A stretch of DNA of 64,000 nucleotides from the NCBI GenBank assembly GCA_964448135.1, contig CAYUVH010000044.1, positions 3,735 to 67,734 on the forward strand. Direction: 5' to 3'. The notes beneath the pieces were generated by a model, which saw nothing but the letters and a program-made list of their open reading frames with translations, ran no database searches and was not told the DNA's origin. Shown in pieces: positions 7,445 to 14,441 of the stretch (the stretch's first letter is position 1; each line of letters opens with the position of its first letter). The position numbers and the translations under genes are program-made. The DNA comes from CAYUVH01 sp964448135 (lineage in GTDB: Bacteria > Verrucomicrobiota > Verrucomicrobiia > Limisphaerales > UBA8199).

Positions 7445-8509
7445 TTACTTAAACAAAACCAGGTCGGCAATTTTGTGAGGCAGATCGGCGAGGTGGGCGT
7501 CGTTGCGGTTGGTGAGGATGATGACGGTGAAATGTTTTTCGGGAATGCGGCTGATGCGCGTGCTGAAGCCGCGGCTGGTGCCGCTGTGCCAGATTTCCTT
7601 CAGGCCGCGATATTGGCCGAGATACCAGCCAAAGCCGTATTTGGTGTCCGCGTGGTCGGTGTCGAGGTTGGGGGTGAAGGCCAGCTCCATGAGTTTGGGT
7701 TTCAATTGGCCTTTGCCATAGAGGGCTTCGTCCCATTTGGCCAAGTCGTCCACACATGAATAGATGCCGCCATCGCCGAGGACGGAACTCGTGAGGCTTT
7801 GGTCGGTGCGCTTGAAGGTGCCGTTTTCCTCGGTGTAACCGTACGCACGATGGGGAATGACGCTGCTGCCTTGCTGGTAGGCGAGGGTCTGAGTCATTTT
7901 CAACGGGCCAAATATGTTCTCGGCGAGAAAGTGCGGGAACGTGCTGCCGGAGCGGGCCTCGACCACGAGGGCGAGGAGGGAGTAGGCGGAGTTGCTGTAT
8001 TTGTATTTGGTGCCGGGCGGGAAATACGTGTTGTCCTGTTGCATGAGCAGGCGCAGGACGTCGCGATCAATCACAGGGATTTCGGTGCCTTTCGGGATGA
8101 CGTCCTCGTAGTCAATCAGGCCGGAGGTGTGGTTCAACAACTGGCGGATGGTGATGTCGCGGCCGTAGGCGGGGAATTCGGGGAAGATGTCCGTGAGCCG
8201 ATCATCCAGCGATAGCTTGCCGCCTTCGACCAGCATGAGCACGGCCATGGCGGTGAATTGTTTGCTGACCGACGCGAGGCGGAAATCGGTGTTGGTGGAG
8301 CAGGGGACGCCTTTCTCCAAATCAGCGAGTCCGTAGCCTTTCGCGATGAGCGGCTTGCCGTCCTTGAGGACCGCCACCGAAGCGCCGGGGACGTTGGGCT
8401 TGTTATACTCGGCGAAGAGCGGGTCGAGTTGTTCGGCGGTGAGACCGGAGGCGGCGAGGGCGTTGGAGGCCAGCAGGGACATAAGCAAAAAGGCGCGGGT
8501 CAGGTTCAT
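7445..8509 (-). CDS. Secreted beta-lactamase-family serine hydrolase
   Basis: A 354-residue class C beta-lactamase-fold protein with a signal peptide (AFLLMSLLASNALAA). The SxxK motif is SVSK in RLASVSKQFTAMAV, the Tyr-x-Asn motif is YSN in YKYSNSAYSLLAL, and the third motif is HSG in IWHSGTSRGF. Such proteins act as esterases, D-Ala-D-Ala peptidases or amidases more often than as true beta-lactamases; substrate unknown. ATG at 8507-8509 puts the signal peptide at the N-terminus; longer forms would add a non-hydrophobic leader. Confidence 0.88.
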   Translation of the reverse strand: MNLTRAFLLMSLLASNALAASGLTAEQLDPLFAEYNKPNVPGASVAVLKDGKPLIAKGYGLADLEKGVPCSTNTDFRLASVSKQFTAMAVLMLVEGGKLSLDDRLTDIFPEFPAYGRDITIRQLLNHTSGLIDYEDVIPKGTEIPVIDRDVLRLLMQQDNTYFPPGTKYKYSNSAYSLLALVVEARSGSTFPHFLAENIFGPLKMTQTLAYQQGSSVIPHRAYGYTEENGTFKRTDQSLTSSVLGDGGIYSCVDDLAKWDEALYGKGQLKPKLMELAFTPNLDTDHADTKYGFGWYLGQYRGLKEIWHSGTSRGFSTRISRIPEKHFTVIILTNRNDAHLADLPHKIADLVLFK

Positions 8510-8595
8510 CAAGTCGGTTGGGAAACGATATGAATTGGGAAACGCTGGTGACAACACCAGAGTTTGAGAAGTCCGGTCATTTGAAACCGAAGCCC

Positions 8596-8901
8596 TCAAC
8601 CCATGCCAGAGGCCGGCTCTTGTCTCGCGCCGTGCCAAACATGGAGAATCTGCACACTGCGAGTGCTCTCGGAAACGTCGTAGAAGATTCGATATTGGCG
8701 ATAAACGATTTCACGCAACGGACCGCGAGCCCCGCGGGGATACGTGGGACCAATGAATGGGAACGTAGTCAGAATGCCAACGTGGTCAATGATACCATGC
8801 CCGACCAGCGCCGCGGCCTTGGTATCAAATCGTGCGATGTAGGAACAAATATCGTGGAGATCCGCAATCGCAGCGTCCGACCAGATTATTTTGAAGCCCA
8901 T
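8596..8901 (-). CDS. RelE/ParE-family toxin
   Basis: A 101-residue protein with the ParE-like pattern: IIWSDAAIADLHDICSYIA, a central helix, then GPLREIVYRQYRIFYDV and a C-terminal beta strand (VQILHVWHGAR). ParE toxins poison gyrase, RelE toxins cut mRNA on ribosomes; sequence alone favours ParE-like. Its start overlaps the antitoxin stop by 16 bases, typical of coupled toxin-antitoxin genes. Confidence 0.85.
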   Translation of the reverse strand: MGFKIIWSDAAIADLHDICSYIARFDTKAAALVGHGIIDHVGILTTFPFIGPTYPRGARGPLREIVYRQYRIFYDVSESTRSVQILHVWHGARQEPASGMG

Positions 8902-9083
8902 GCCGACGCCCAGGACTCGAGCATTTGTTCCGCTTCCACGTGGGTCTTCGAGCGGCCGTTCGAGATATCCTCGCGACCGCGCCTGATGGCGGCCATTACT
9001 TTCAACTCCCCGGCAATCTCGTCCAGAGAAGCGTTCTCCGGAAGCCGGTTGATTGCGTCCAGCACGGCTTGCTTATCCGTCAT
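8886..9083 (-). CDS. Antitoxin partner of the ParE-like toxin
   Basis: A 65-residue protein beginning MTDKQAVLDAINRLPENASLDEI, a small helical antitoxin of the type paired with ParE/RelE toxins, with a charged C-terminus (THVEAEQMLESW) that would wrap the toxin. An upstream in-frame start at 9117-9119 would add 12 residues. Gene order antitoxin then toxin with a 16-base overlap fits a type II module. Confidence 0.8.
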   Translation of the reverse strand: MTDKQAVLDAINRLPENASLDEIAGELKVMAAIRRGREDISNGRSKTHVEAEQMLESWASAWASK

Positions 9084-9149
9084 ACGCGATACGCTAACGC
9101 TTGCATTGCGGGAACGCAAGACCCCGCGCCTTCAGGTGCTGAGCACCGC

Positions 9150-9170
9150 GCCGGGAGGCTTTCTCCCGGC
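9150..9170. terminator. GC-rich hairpin between Gfo/Idh gene and toxin-antitoxin pair
   Basis: GCCGGGAG, a 5-base loop and CTCCCGGC form a perfect 8-bp stem about 40 bases after the Gfo/Idh stop codon on the minus strand. A second small dyad (GGTGCT, AGCACC) follows at 9135-9147. No T-run is present, so termination is tentative. Confidence 0.35.
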
Positions 9171-9208
9171 GACTCATTTACTCAATGATTCACCGGCTCA
9201 TCACTGGC

Positions 9209-10534
9209 TCACACCACCTTCGTCTGTCCTGGCATCGCGATTGGATATTTTCCGTTGGCGTCCGGCATCACGGGGGCGTGGCCGTTCCAGGTGAGCTTTT
9301 CCAGTCCGGGCGCGAGTTCCTGGTTGGAGGCAAAGGCTTCATCCCAGGTGAGCCTGGCGCCGGACTCGCAGGCCATCCGGCCCATGATGGCGGTGAAGCA
9401 CGACTTCGCGGAACGTTCGGTTTCGTTGTACGGCTTGTTGTTGCGGATCGCGTCGAAGAGCAGATCGTGCTCGACCTGGTAGTGATCACACTCGGGACCT
9501 TTGTAGCTCCAGATCAGGTTTTCGGAAGTTTGCTTGTGGCCCTTGAACAGCCGCGGTTTGGGTTGGCCCTCGCCGAGGATTGCCGACCCGCTGGCTCCCT
9601 GGAGCACGTCACCGAAGAAATCGTGGCAATGATTCATGTGCCGGCCCTGCGCCAGCATCCGCGTGCCGTCCGGGAACGTAAACTCCGCCCCGTAATGATC
9701 GAACAACTGGTCGTGCTCCGTCCGTGTCTGCCGGCCGCCCATGCCTTGCACCGACTCCGGCCAAGCATCCTTCGCCCAGCAACACACGTCCACATTGTGG
9801 ATCAGCCAGTCCACCAGGAAACTGCCGTTCAACCACGTGAAACAACTGTAGTTCGCGATCTGGTAGGCCAGCTCCGTGGTGTCCGGTTGTTTCGCGCCCA
9901 GGCCCACCGGCGCGTGCATGCGATACGCCCAGCACGTGATCAACGGCCCGATCCGGCCGTCGTGAATCTGCCCGATCGCCTCCTCCAGCGGCCGGTAATG
10001 CCGGCTCATCAACCCCGTCGCCACCTTCAGGTTTTTCTGCCGCGCCAATTCACCCGTCCGCAGCACTCGCCGGATGCCCGGGGCATCCACGGCAAACGAT
10101 TTCTCCATGAACACATTCACCCCTTTTTGCACCGCGTATTCGAAATGCATGGGCCGGAACGCCGGCGGCGTCGCCAGCAACACCACGTCTCCCTGGTCCA
10201 GCGCATCAATCGCCTGGCGGTAACCCTCCAGCCCGATGAACTGCCGCTCCGGCGGCACGTCCAATTGCTGCTCATGCCCTGCCTTCAGGTTCGCCAGGCA
10301 GCGTTGCGCCCGGTCCGGGAACACATCCGCCACCGCCCACAGCTTCGTCGGGCCCGCCGTCGAGAGCGCCTGCGCCGCCGCGCCCGTCCCGCGCCCCCCG
10401 CAGCCCACCAACGCCACCTTGATCGTGTTCTGCTCCGCCGCGTAACCCGGCCGCCCCAGCGCCCCCGCCAGCGCGGCGCCCGTGACCGCGCTGCTGGAAG
10501 TCTTCAGAAATTCCCGACGCGTAATTTGATTCAT
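9209..10534 (-). CDS. Tat-exported Gfo/Idh/MocA family oxidoreductase
   Basis: A 441-residue protein. It starts with a twin-arginine signal (TRREFLKTSSSAV then AGALAGAL-like hydrophobic core). A Rossmann fold follows with VALVGCGGRGTGAA for NAD(P) binding and VFMEKSFAVD at the EKP-like catalytic lysine position. Family members oxidise or epimerise sugars and inositols, or act as NAD-recycling glycosidases in the exported subset typical of Planctomycetes and Verrucomicrobia. The ATG at 10532-10534 was chosen because it places the Tat motif near the start. Stands alone; the substrate is not evident. Confidence 0.88.
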   Translation of the reverse strand: MNQITRREFLKTSSSAVTGAALAGALGRPGYAAEQNTIKVALVGCGGRGTGAAAQALSTAGPTKLWAVADVFPDRAQRCLANLKAGHEQQLDVPPERQFIGLEGYRQAIDALDQGDVVLLATPPAFRPMHFEYAVQKGVNVFMEKSFAVDAPGIRRVLRTGELARQKNLKVATGLMSRHYRPLEEAIGQIHDGRIGPLITCWAYRMHAPVGLGAKQPDTTELAYQIANYSCFTWLNGSFLVDWLIHNVDVCCWAKDAWPESVQGMGGRQTRTEHDQLFDHYGAEFTFPDGTRMLAQGRHMNHCHDFFGDVLQGASGSAILGEGQPKPRLFKGHKQTSENLIWSYKGPECDHYQVEHDLLFDAIRNNKPYNETERSAKSCFTAIMGRMACESGARLTWDEAFASNQELAPGLEKLTWNGHAPVMPDANGKYPIAMPGQTKVV

Positions 10535-10661
10535 AGCCGACCTGGAGTTGTTCATAAAAAATTCAGAAACCGGGAAGAATGAAATCGCGCCCATCCCCTC
10601 TACGCCTCCCGCGCCCAAGGGCCGGCGAAACGCCCAAAACCCTGTCCTCCCAACGGAAAAA

Positions 10662-10756
10662 CCTCCCCGCCCACCCGGCGGCACCGCTCAACTGGCCATC
10701 AACGCAACACGCTCCACCTTCGACATTCCCTGAACTATTGGCAACTTCAATTCAAC
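10662..10756 (-). repeat. 95-bp direct repeat, copy 2 (12-codon open frame)
   Basis: About 90% identical (9 differences in 95) to 11337-11431. On the minus strand it starts exactly at the GTTGAAT end of an attC-like dyad and holds a 12-codon frame, MSKVERVALMAS, at 10688-10726. The two copies flank one small gene. Confidence 0.75.
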
Positions 10757-10842
10757 GGCCGTAGTCAGGCGCGGCGGGGAGAGCGGGTCCGACATGGAAC
10801 ACACGCGAAGTCCCGCCTTCGCCTGCACTACGCTTGTTAGAA
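10750..10842 (-). other. attC-like recombination site 3
   Basis: On the minus strand it begins TTCTAAC (R''-like) and ends GTTGAAT (R'-like, fits GTTRRRY). Inside the ends are two 6-bp blocks repeated as reverse complements, CGTAGT and CAGGCG, with one extra base between them on one side only and unpaired triplets next to the end boxes. This order (R box, spacer, L box, extrahelical base, variable loop) is the attC architecture. Length 93 bp. No integrase gene is visible. Confidence 0.6.
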
Positions 10843-10852
10843 GGCCGCTTCG

Positions 10853-11221
10853 TCAATTCTTCTCTGGGTGCGCTCCCGCATCCGGAAACGTCTGGTGCAG
10901 CCACCACCGCAAACGCTGAGCGCTGGCCAGACCACTCTTGAACTCGGTGGCATCCAAAGCCCTGTGTTCTCGAACCGCCTGCTGATGGGCATTGAACACC
11001 GAGATGGTCTTCCGCAGGTCTTCGATGCCGCTCGAATTCCGCCGATGCCGGCGGCACAGCGCCTGCATGGTATCAACGAACGCGCTGAACTCCAACACTT
11101 CGGAGCGCTTGGGCTCACAGCCGAAGAAAGCGAACACGCTTGTAGCAGTGGCAAATGCCTTCATTGCTTCAACCGTGAACGCCATTTTGTGGTCCCACTG
11201 CTTTGGAATGAGCATGCTCAT
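10853..11221 (-). CDS. Small hypothetical protein in cassette-like setting
   Basis: A 122-residue soluble, helical, mildly basic protein (MSMLIPKQWDHKMAFTVEAM to AGAHPEKN). I recognise no domain; the layout (VFAFFGCEPKRSEVLEFSAF, then long helices) could be a four-helix bundle of the S23/avd-type, which is speculative. The ATG is 7 bases after a GTTAGAA core-like box, and the stop is 10 bases before TTCTAAC, so the gene fits tightly between two attC-like sites, as integron cassette genes do. Confidence 0.65.
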   Translation of the reverse strand: MSMLIPKQWDHKMAFTVEAMKAFATATSVFAFFGCEPKRSEVLEFSAFVDTMQALCRRHRRNSSGIEDLRKTISVFNAHQQAVREHRALDATEFKSGLASAQRLRWWLHQTFPDAGAHPEKN

Positions 11222-11228
11222 AGCTGCC

Positions 11229-11321
11229 TTCTAACGTCGCGAGTCAGTGGCGGCGGGGCCAACGCGCCTGGCATGTACCGGACACGCAATCCCGCCGTCC
11301 ATTACAATCGCCGGGTTGAGC
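11229..11321 (-). other. attC-like recombination site 2
   Basis: On the minus strand it runs from GCTCAAC (fits RYYYAAC) to GTTAGAA. Internal blocks CGA, TGG and CGGCGGG recur as reverse complements with unequal spacing on the two sides. It has the same 93-bp length as site 3. Confidence 0.5.
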
Positions 11322-11336
11322 GCTGCGGGTATCGGG

Positions 11337-11431
11337 CCTCCCCGCCAACCCGGTGCCACCGCTCAACTGGCCAGCAACGCAACACGTTCCACCTTCGACA
11401 TTCCCCGAACCATTGGCCACATCAATTCAAC
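11337..11431 (-). repeat. 95-bp direct repeat, copy 1 (12-codon open frame)
   Basis: Second copy of the repeat at 10662-10756. On the minus strand it begins GTTGAAT and holds the frame MSKVERVALLAS at 11363-11401. Start, stop and reading frame are kept in both copies. Confidence 0.75.
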
Positions 11432-11501
11432 AACCCAGGTGACCGTGACTCGTTGGGCGATCGCGTTTTCATGCTTGTTGACGGGCACTAAATAAAGAGA
11501 G

Positions 11502-11921
11502 CTACGGTTTAGCTTTCTTCCTGACGAGAAGGATTTCGGTATCGGTGGCTTCCAATTTGAGACTGACTGACTGGGCAACTCGCTCGAGGGCTTCCGCCAG
11601 GGTAACGTCCTTGAGTTCAAGATTAACTACCGAGTCCGCGAGCTCTTTTGCGTTCGGCCCGAGCGAAATATTAACGCCGATCCGCGCCGGATCGCGTTTT
11701 ACCGATTCATCGTGCAGCATTTCTATGACCAGCGTGAGGGGCAGACCTTGAAACTTCAAAACCGAGATCTTGAACCTCTTAGCCTTCTCGAGGGCGGCGG
11801 AACTCTGAGGTGGCTTGGTCACGGCCGCAGAGGCGGTCAACAAGCCGGCGACCAGTAACATCGCAGCGATCACAAAAGTGGCCGAGAACCGAGCTGCTTT
11901 GTGTTTCATCTTGCTTTTCAT
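11502..11921 (-). CDS. Exported protein with STN-like (secretin N-terminal) fold
   Basis: A 139-residue protein with a signal peptide (ATFVIAAMLLVAGLLTASA) followed by a small domain with LPLTLVIEMLHDESVKRD, INISLGPN-like residues and VNLELKDVTLAEALERVAQ. This pattern matches the short N-terminal (STN/secretin N0) domain found in TonB receptors and secretins. The ATG at 11919-11921 lies 9 bases after a GTTGGGC box, with GGGAAG as ribosome site. A longer frame from 11978 would run through the attC-like element and is less likely. Function unknown. Confidence 0.75.
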   Translation of the reverse strand: MKSKMKHKAARFSATFVIAAMLLVAGLLTASAAVTKPPQSSAALEKAKRFKISVLKFQGLPLTLVIEMLHDESVKRDPARIGVNISLGPNAKELADSVVNLELKDVTLAEALERVAQSVSLKLEATDTEILLVRKKAKP

Positions 11922-11930
11922 GTTCTTCCC

Positions 11931-12020
11931 GCCCAACGCAGAGCGCAACCGCGCCGGGCCAGTGGCGTCCGACGGCAACCGAGGCGCTCTCCCGGCGCCG
12001 GCGGGCGCGACGTGTTAGCA
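11931..12020 (-). other. attC-like recombination site 1
   Basis: On the minus strand TGCTAAC leads and GTTGGGC (perfect GTTRRRY) ends a 90-bp imperfect dyad. Blocks around GCGC, CCG and GCCGGG pair across it with offset bases. It separates the genes at 11502-11921 and 12064-12729. Confidence 0.5.
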
Positions 12021-12063
12021 ACCCAAAGCGCCGGTCCCGTGGCGAGGTTTGTCGCGGTCATAG

Positions 12064-12729
12064 TCATTTAGCTAAAGTTTCTTTCACCAACCAATCAAAA
12101 GCAATTTCAACCGGATCTGGATCGGCCGCAAAACATCTGGATCCTGTCGGCTTGGGGATGATCTGGAAATCCGACTGTTTGATGGTGGTTTTGCCCGAGA
12201 TCTGGATTGCTCCGCTTTTCAGGCGCTTGACCACTACGGGAAGCGAAACCTGATTCGTAACTCCTGCGATCACCAAATCCCCAACGAGCACGAAAGCTGG
12301 AACACTTTCCCCCGGCTGAGGCTCCCTAAAATCCAGCCGCAACAACCTGAAAGAAATTCTCGAATGAGTATCTGCGTGCAGAATGCTGTGAATAAACCCG
12401 GTTTTCTGATCATTATAAGGTTCCCAGTCCTCTCCCACGGCTTTGAGGTTTTGCACGGGAATAAAGACCTCCCCGCGCGCCGGAAGTGCAGCCCCCTTGG
12501 CCGACGTCACGGAGGTAAGGAGAAAACCAGTGGCAACTTCGAGAAAGCCGCACAGGAGCGTGCCCTCCGCTTTCCAGTCGCGTATGCCGTACGCCCCTTT
12601 CAAAGTGACTTTAGAGCCGGGAGCCGCATCGTAGCGCGTTAACCGGGGTCCCGCCTCCGTCGCTGGATCGGCTGCGAGACCGGAGAAGCCAAGCAGCAGC
12701 AAAACGGTGATGGGAGCCAGCATTCTCAT
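12064..12729 (-). CDS. Exported YceI-like domain protein
   Basis: A 221-residue protein with a signal peptide (APITVLLLLGFSGLAA). The body reads like a YceI lipocalin-fold domain: RYDAAPGSKVTLKGAYGIRDW, a middle stretch with SILHADTHSRISF, then LVIAGVTNQVSLPVVVKRL. YceI proteins bind polyisoprenoid or amphiphilic lipids in the periplasm. Stop at 12064. The start codon lies 4 bases after GTTAGCA, a core-site-like box shared with the gene at 26716-27129, so it may also be a cassette gene. Confidence 0.72.
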   Translation of the reverse strand: MRMLAPITVLLLLGFSGLAADPATEAGPRLTRYDAAPGSKVTLKGAYGIRDWKAEGTLLCGFLEVATGFLLTSVTSAKGAALPARGEVFIPVQNLKAVGEDWEPYNDQKTGFIHSILHADTHSRISFRLLRLDFREPQPGESVPAFVLVGDLVIAGVTNQVSLPVVVKRLKSGAIQISGKTTIKQSDFQIIPKPTGSRCFAADPDPVEIAFDWLVKETLAK

Positions 12730-12765
12730 TTTGCTAACAATTATTAGGCCGTTGGTGTGAAGTGC

Positions 12766-13002
12766 TCATGTCCTAGTGTACGTCTCCCAACGCGCGCGAC
12801 GGAGATACGCGGCGTCAATGAGCTGCGCGGGCGCAAATACCGCGCGAACAAAACTACCGTCGAAAGGTGTGTAAACCGGAACCGGGATAAACACGCCCTT
12901 GTGCTCCCAAATCGTGGTGCGAACACTCACGAAGTAGAGAGCTACATACAAAACGACAACTGCGCCCAACCCTAACAGAATCTTTTTGGTGCGACGTCTC
13001 AT
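12766..13002 (-). CDS. Small membrane-anchored hypothetical protein
   Basis: A 78-residue protein: basic MRRRTKKILLGLG, a transmembrane helix (AVVVLYVALYFV), then a short extracytoplasmic tail (WEHKGVFIPVPVYTPFDGSFVR). No family recognised. Start taken at 13000-13002 rather than 13036-13038 because it gives a positive-inside N-terminus. It is the outermost gene of the cassette-like run. A 30-bp inverted repeat lies 23 bases upstream. Confidence 0.6.
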   Translation of the reverse strand: MRRRTKKILLGLGAVVVLYVALYFVSVRTTIWEHKGVFIPVPVYTPFDGSFVRAVFAPAQLIDAAYLRRARWETYTRT

Positions 13003-13024
13003 GGCGTGTGAAGCGGCCTCACAA

Positions 13025-13054
13025 TTAATATACCACAACTTGTTCGTATATTAA
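13025..13054. promoter_or_regulatory. A+T-rich inverted repeat upstream of small membrane gene
   Basis: TTAATATAC and GTATATTAA form perfect 9-bp arms around 12 bases, just upstream of the gene starting at 13002. A candidate operator. Confidence 0.4.
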
Positions 13055-13243
13055 CGGAACCTGAGAATAGCTCAATAATTGGCTTCGTTTTTCACGAAAC
13101 GTCCTCTTAATCAGCCAGCGACCTCGGTTATTGGCTGGAGGAATTAGGCCGTTACCGGGCAATATCATATCCAGCCAGGGGGAAACCGGGAAACCGTGAA
13201 GCCGGTAATGGCGCCCGGCCCGCTCCGACCAGAGTAAAGAAAA

Positions 13244-13304
13244 AGGCGGCGGACGCCAAGGAGGTGGGGATGGGGAATCCCGCTGAAGAAACGTACCGCC
13301 GCCT
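13244..13304. other. Stable hairpin, possible structured RNA or minus-strand terminator
   Basis: AGGCGGCGG (13244-13252) pairs with CCGCCGCCT (13296-13304). Inside is a smaller GGGAT, GGGGA, ATCCC hairpin. Read on the minus strand the stem is followed by TTTTTCTTTA, as in an intrinsic terminator, but no minus-strand gene ends just before it. The 13055-13451 interval holds no convincing gene. Confidence 0.4.
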
Positions 13305-13451
13305 AAAATTATTATTACCAGCTTCTTACTCTCCCGCTCGCCCCTTTGTCAACTACGCAATCCGGCAATTCGCCCGACGCCACCCCGGCCGCGCCCTCAA
13401 CGAACCGGGCCACCGCCTCACCATCCCCGCCGCCGCCCCGCACTTTGACTT

Positions 13452-13886
13452 GTGACCTTGCACGGGTTAAGCTCTCTGCACGTGTCCGCTCCCTCCGCCC
13501 TCCTTTCCCGCAACCAGGCAGATAGACTGCTCCATCACCTCGAAGTGTTTGAAACTCCCGGCATCCTCCTCCTGGTTGGCAAAAGCTCCCGTCCTGGCAT
13601 CAGCCGGGCGCTCTGGAGCCCCGAAGTCTGCGATCTCATCCGCACCGTGGGCAGCCTGATGGGTAGCGTTACCTCTCATCGCGAGGACATCATCGACACC
13701 GCCTCCTTCGCCCGCCAGCCCGCGCTCCTCCTGGGCACCCGCCCCGACCTTCTCTTCGAACTTCTCTTTCGCCACATCCGCTGTGACAGTGTTTACGCCG
13801 GTCACCTAGCCAGCGTCCTGAAAAGCGGCCACATCCTGGCCATCCTCCGCCGCCTCCGCGAACTCCGCCCCACGCTCCCCGCCTGA
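13452..13886 (+). CDS. Hypothetical protein
   Basis: A 144-residue soluble protein read from a GTG (13452) or a GTG 30 bases later. Codons end mostly in C, as expected for a real plus-strand gene in this G+C-rich DNA, whereas the opposite frame does not. It contains LEVFETPGILLLVGKSSRPG and LLGTRPDLLFELLFRHI; no family recognised. It lies alone between the hairpin at 13.25 kb and glmS. Confidence 0.5.
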   Translation: MTLHGLSSLHVSAPSALLSRNQADRLLHHLEVFETPGILLLVGKSSRPGISRALWSPEVCDLIRTVGSLMGSVTSHREDIIDTASFARQPALLLGTRPDLLFELLFRHIRCDSVYAGHLASVLKSGHILAILRRLRELRPTLPA

Positions 13887-13919
13887 TCCCGGCCTCCGCC
13901 ACTTCGGCACCCGCCCGTC

Positions 13920-14021
13920 TTACTGCGGCGCCAGATACTCCCGATACGCCCGCCAGATACCCACCACCATCACCACAAAGGTAACCACCAACGCCAGCAG
14001 GCAAAGACACAGGACAATCAA
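13920..14021 (-). CDS. Possible 33-residue single-span membrane peptide
   Basis: A short frame from a TTG encodes LIVLCLCLLALVVTF, further hydrophobic residues and a basic IWRAYREYLAPQ tail, the look of a small membrane peptide. A stop lies upstream in frame at about 14053-14055. Start uncertain, no homologue recognised. The rest of 13887-14441 shows nothing else I can support. Confidence 0.3.
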   Translation of the reverse strand: MIVLCLCLLALVVTFVVMVVGIWRAYREYLAPQ

Positions 14022-14441
14022 CCTCCACCGCCGGCTGGCGTCGGAAGAATGCGGCTAAAAAATCCCTCGGAAAAAATCCTTCACACACCCGGGGAATACG
14101 CCCAATCGCCCAGCCCCGCCAAGGCTTAACCGCGCAAACACGCTTGCCTCTACGGCCAGCCCGCGACCGATCTCCGCCCCCGTTCGCCAGGTTACCCTCC
14201 ACTGCCACCAGCCGCCCGCCGCTCCCGCGAAAAGGAAAGGTCAGCGACAGGAGCCTGCGGCCGATTCGCGCCATCCTAGGGTGACATTCAGCGTGAATCC
14301 GCCGGACGAAAAGCAGGGCGATCGCTAGCGGCGGAAGTAGGCCCAATTCTGGCAGTTGCCGGAGGAGGGCAGGAGGGTTAGTGTCAGGGCAAGCCCGGCC
14401 GTAAGCAAATCACCCCCTTTGCGCGACCGTGGCCAAAATAT

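Noticed and set aside
14042..14441. glmS ribozyme upstream of glmS
   Set aside because: The conserved ribozyme core could not be found in the leader; the start codon lacks such an upstream element.
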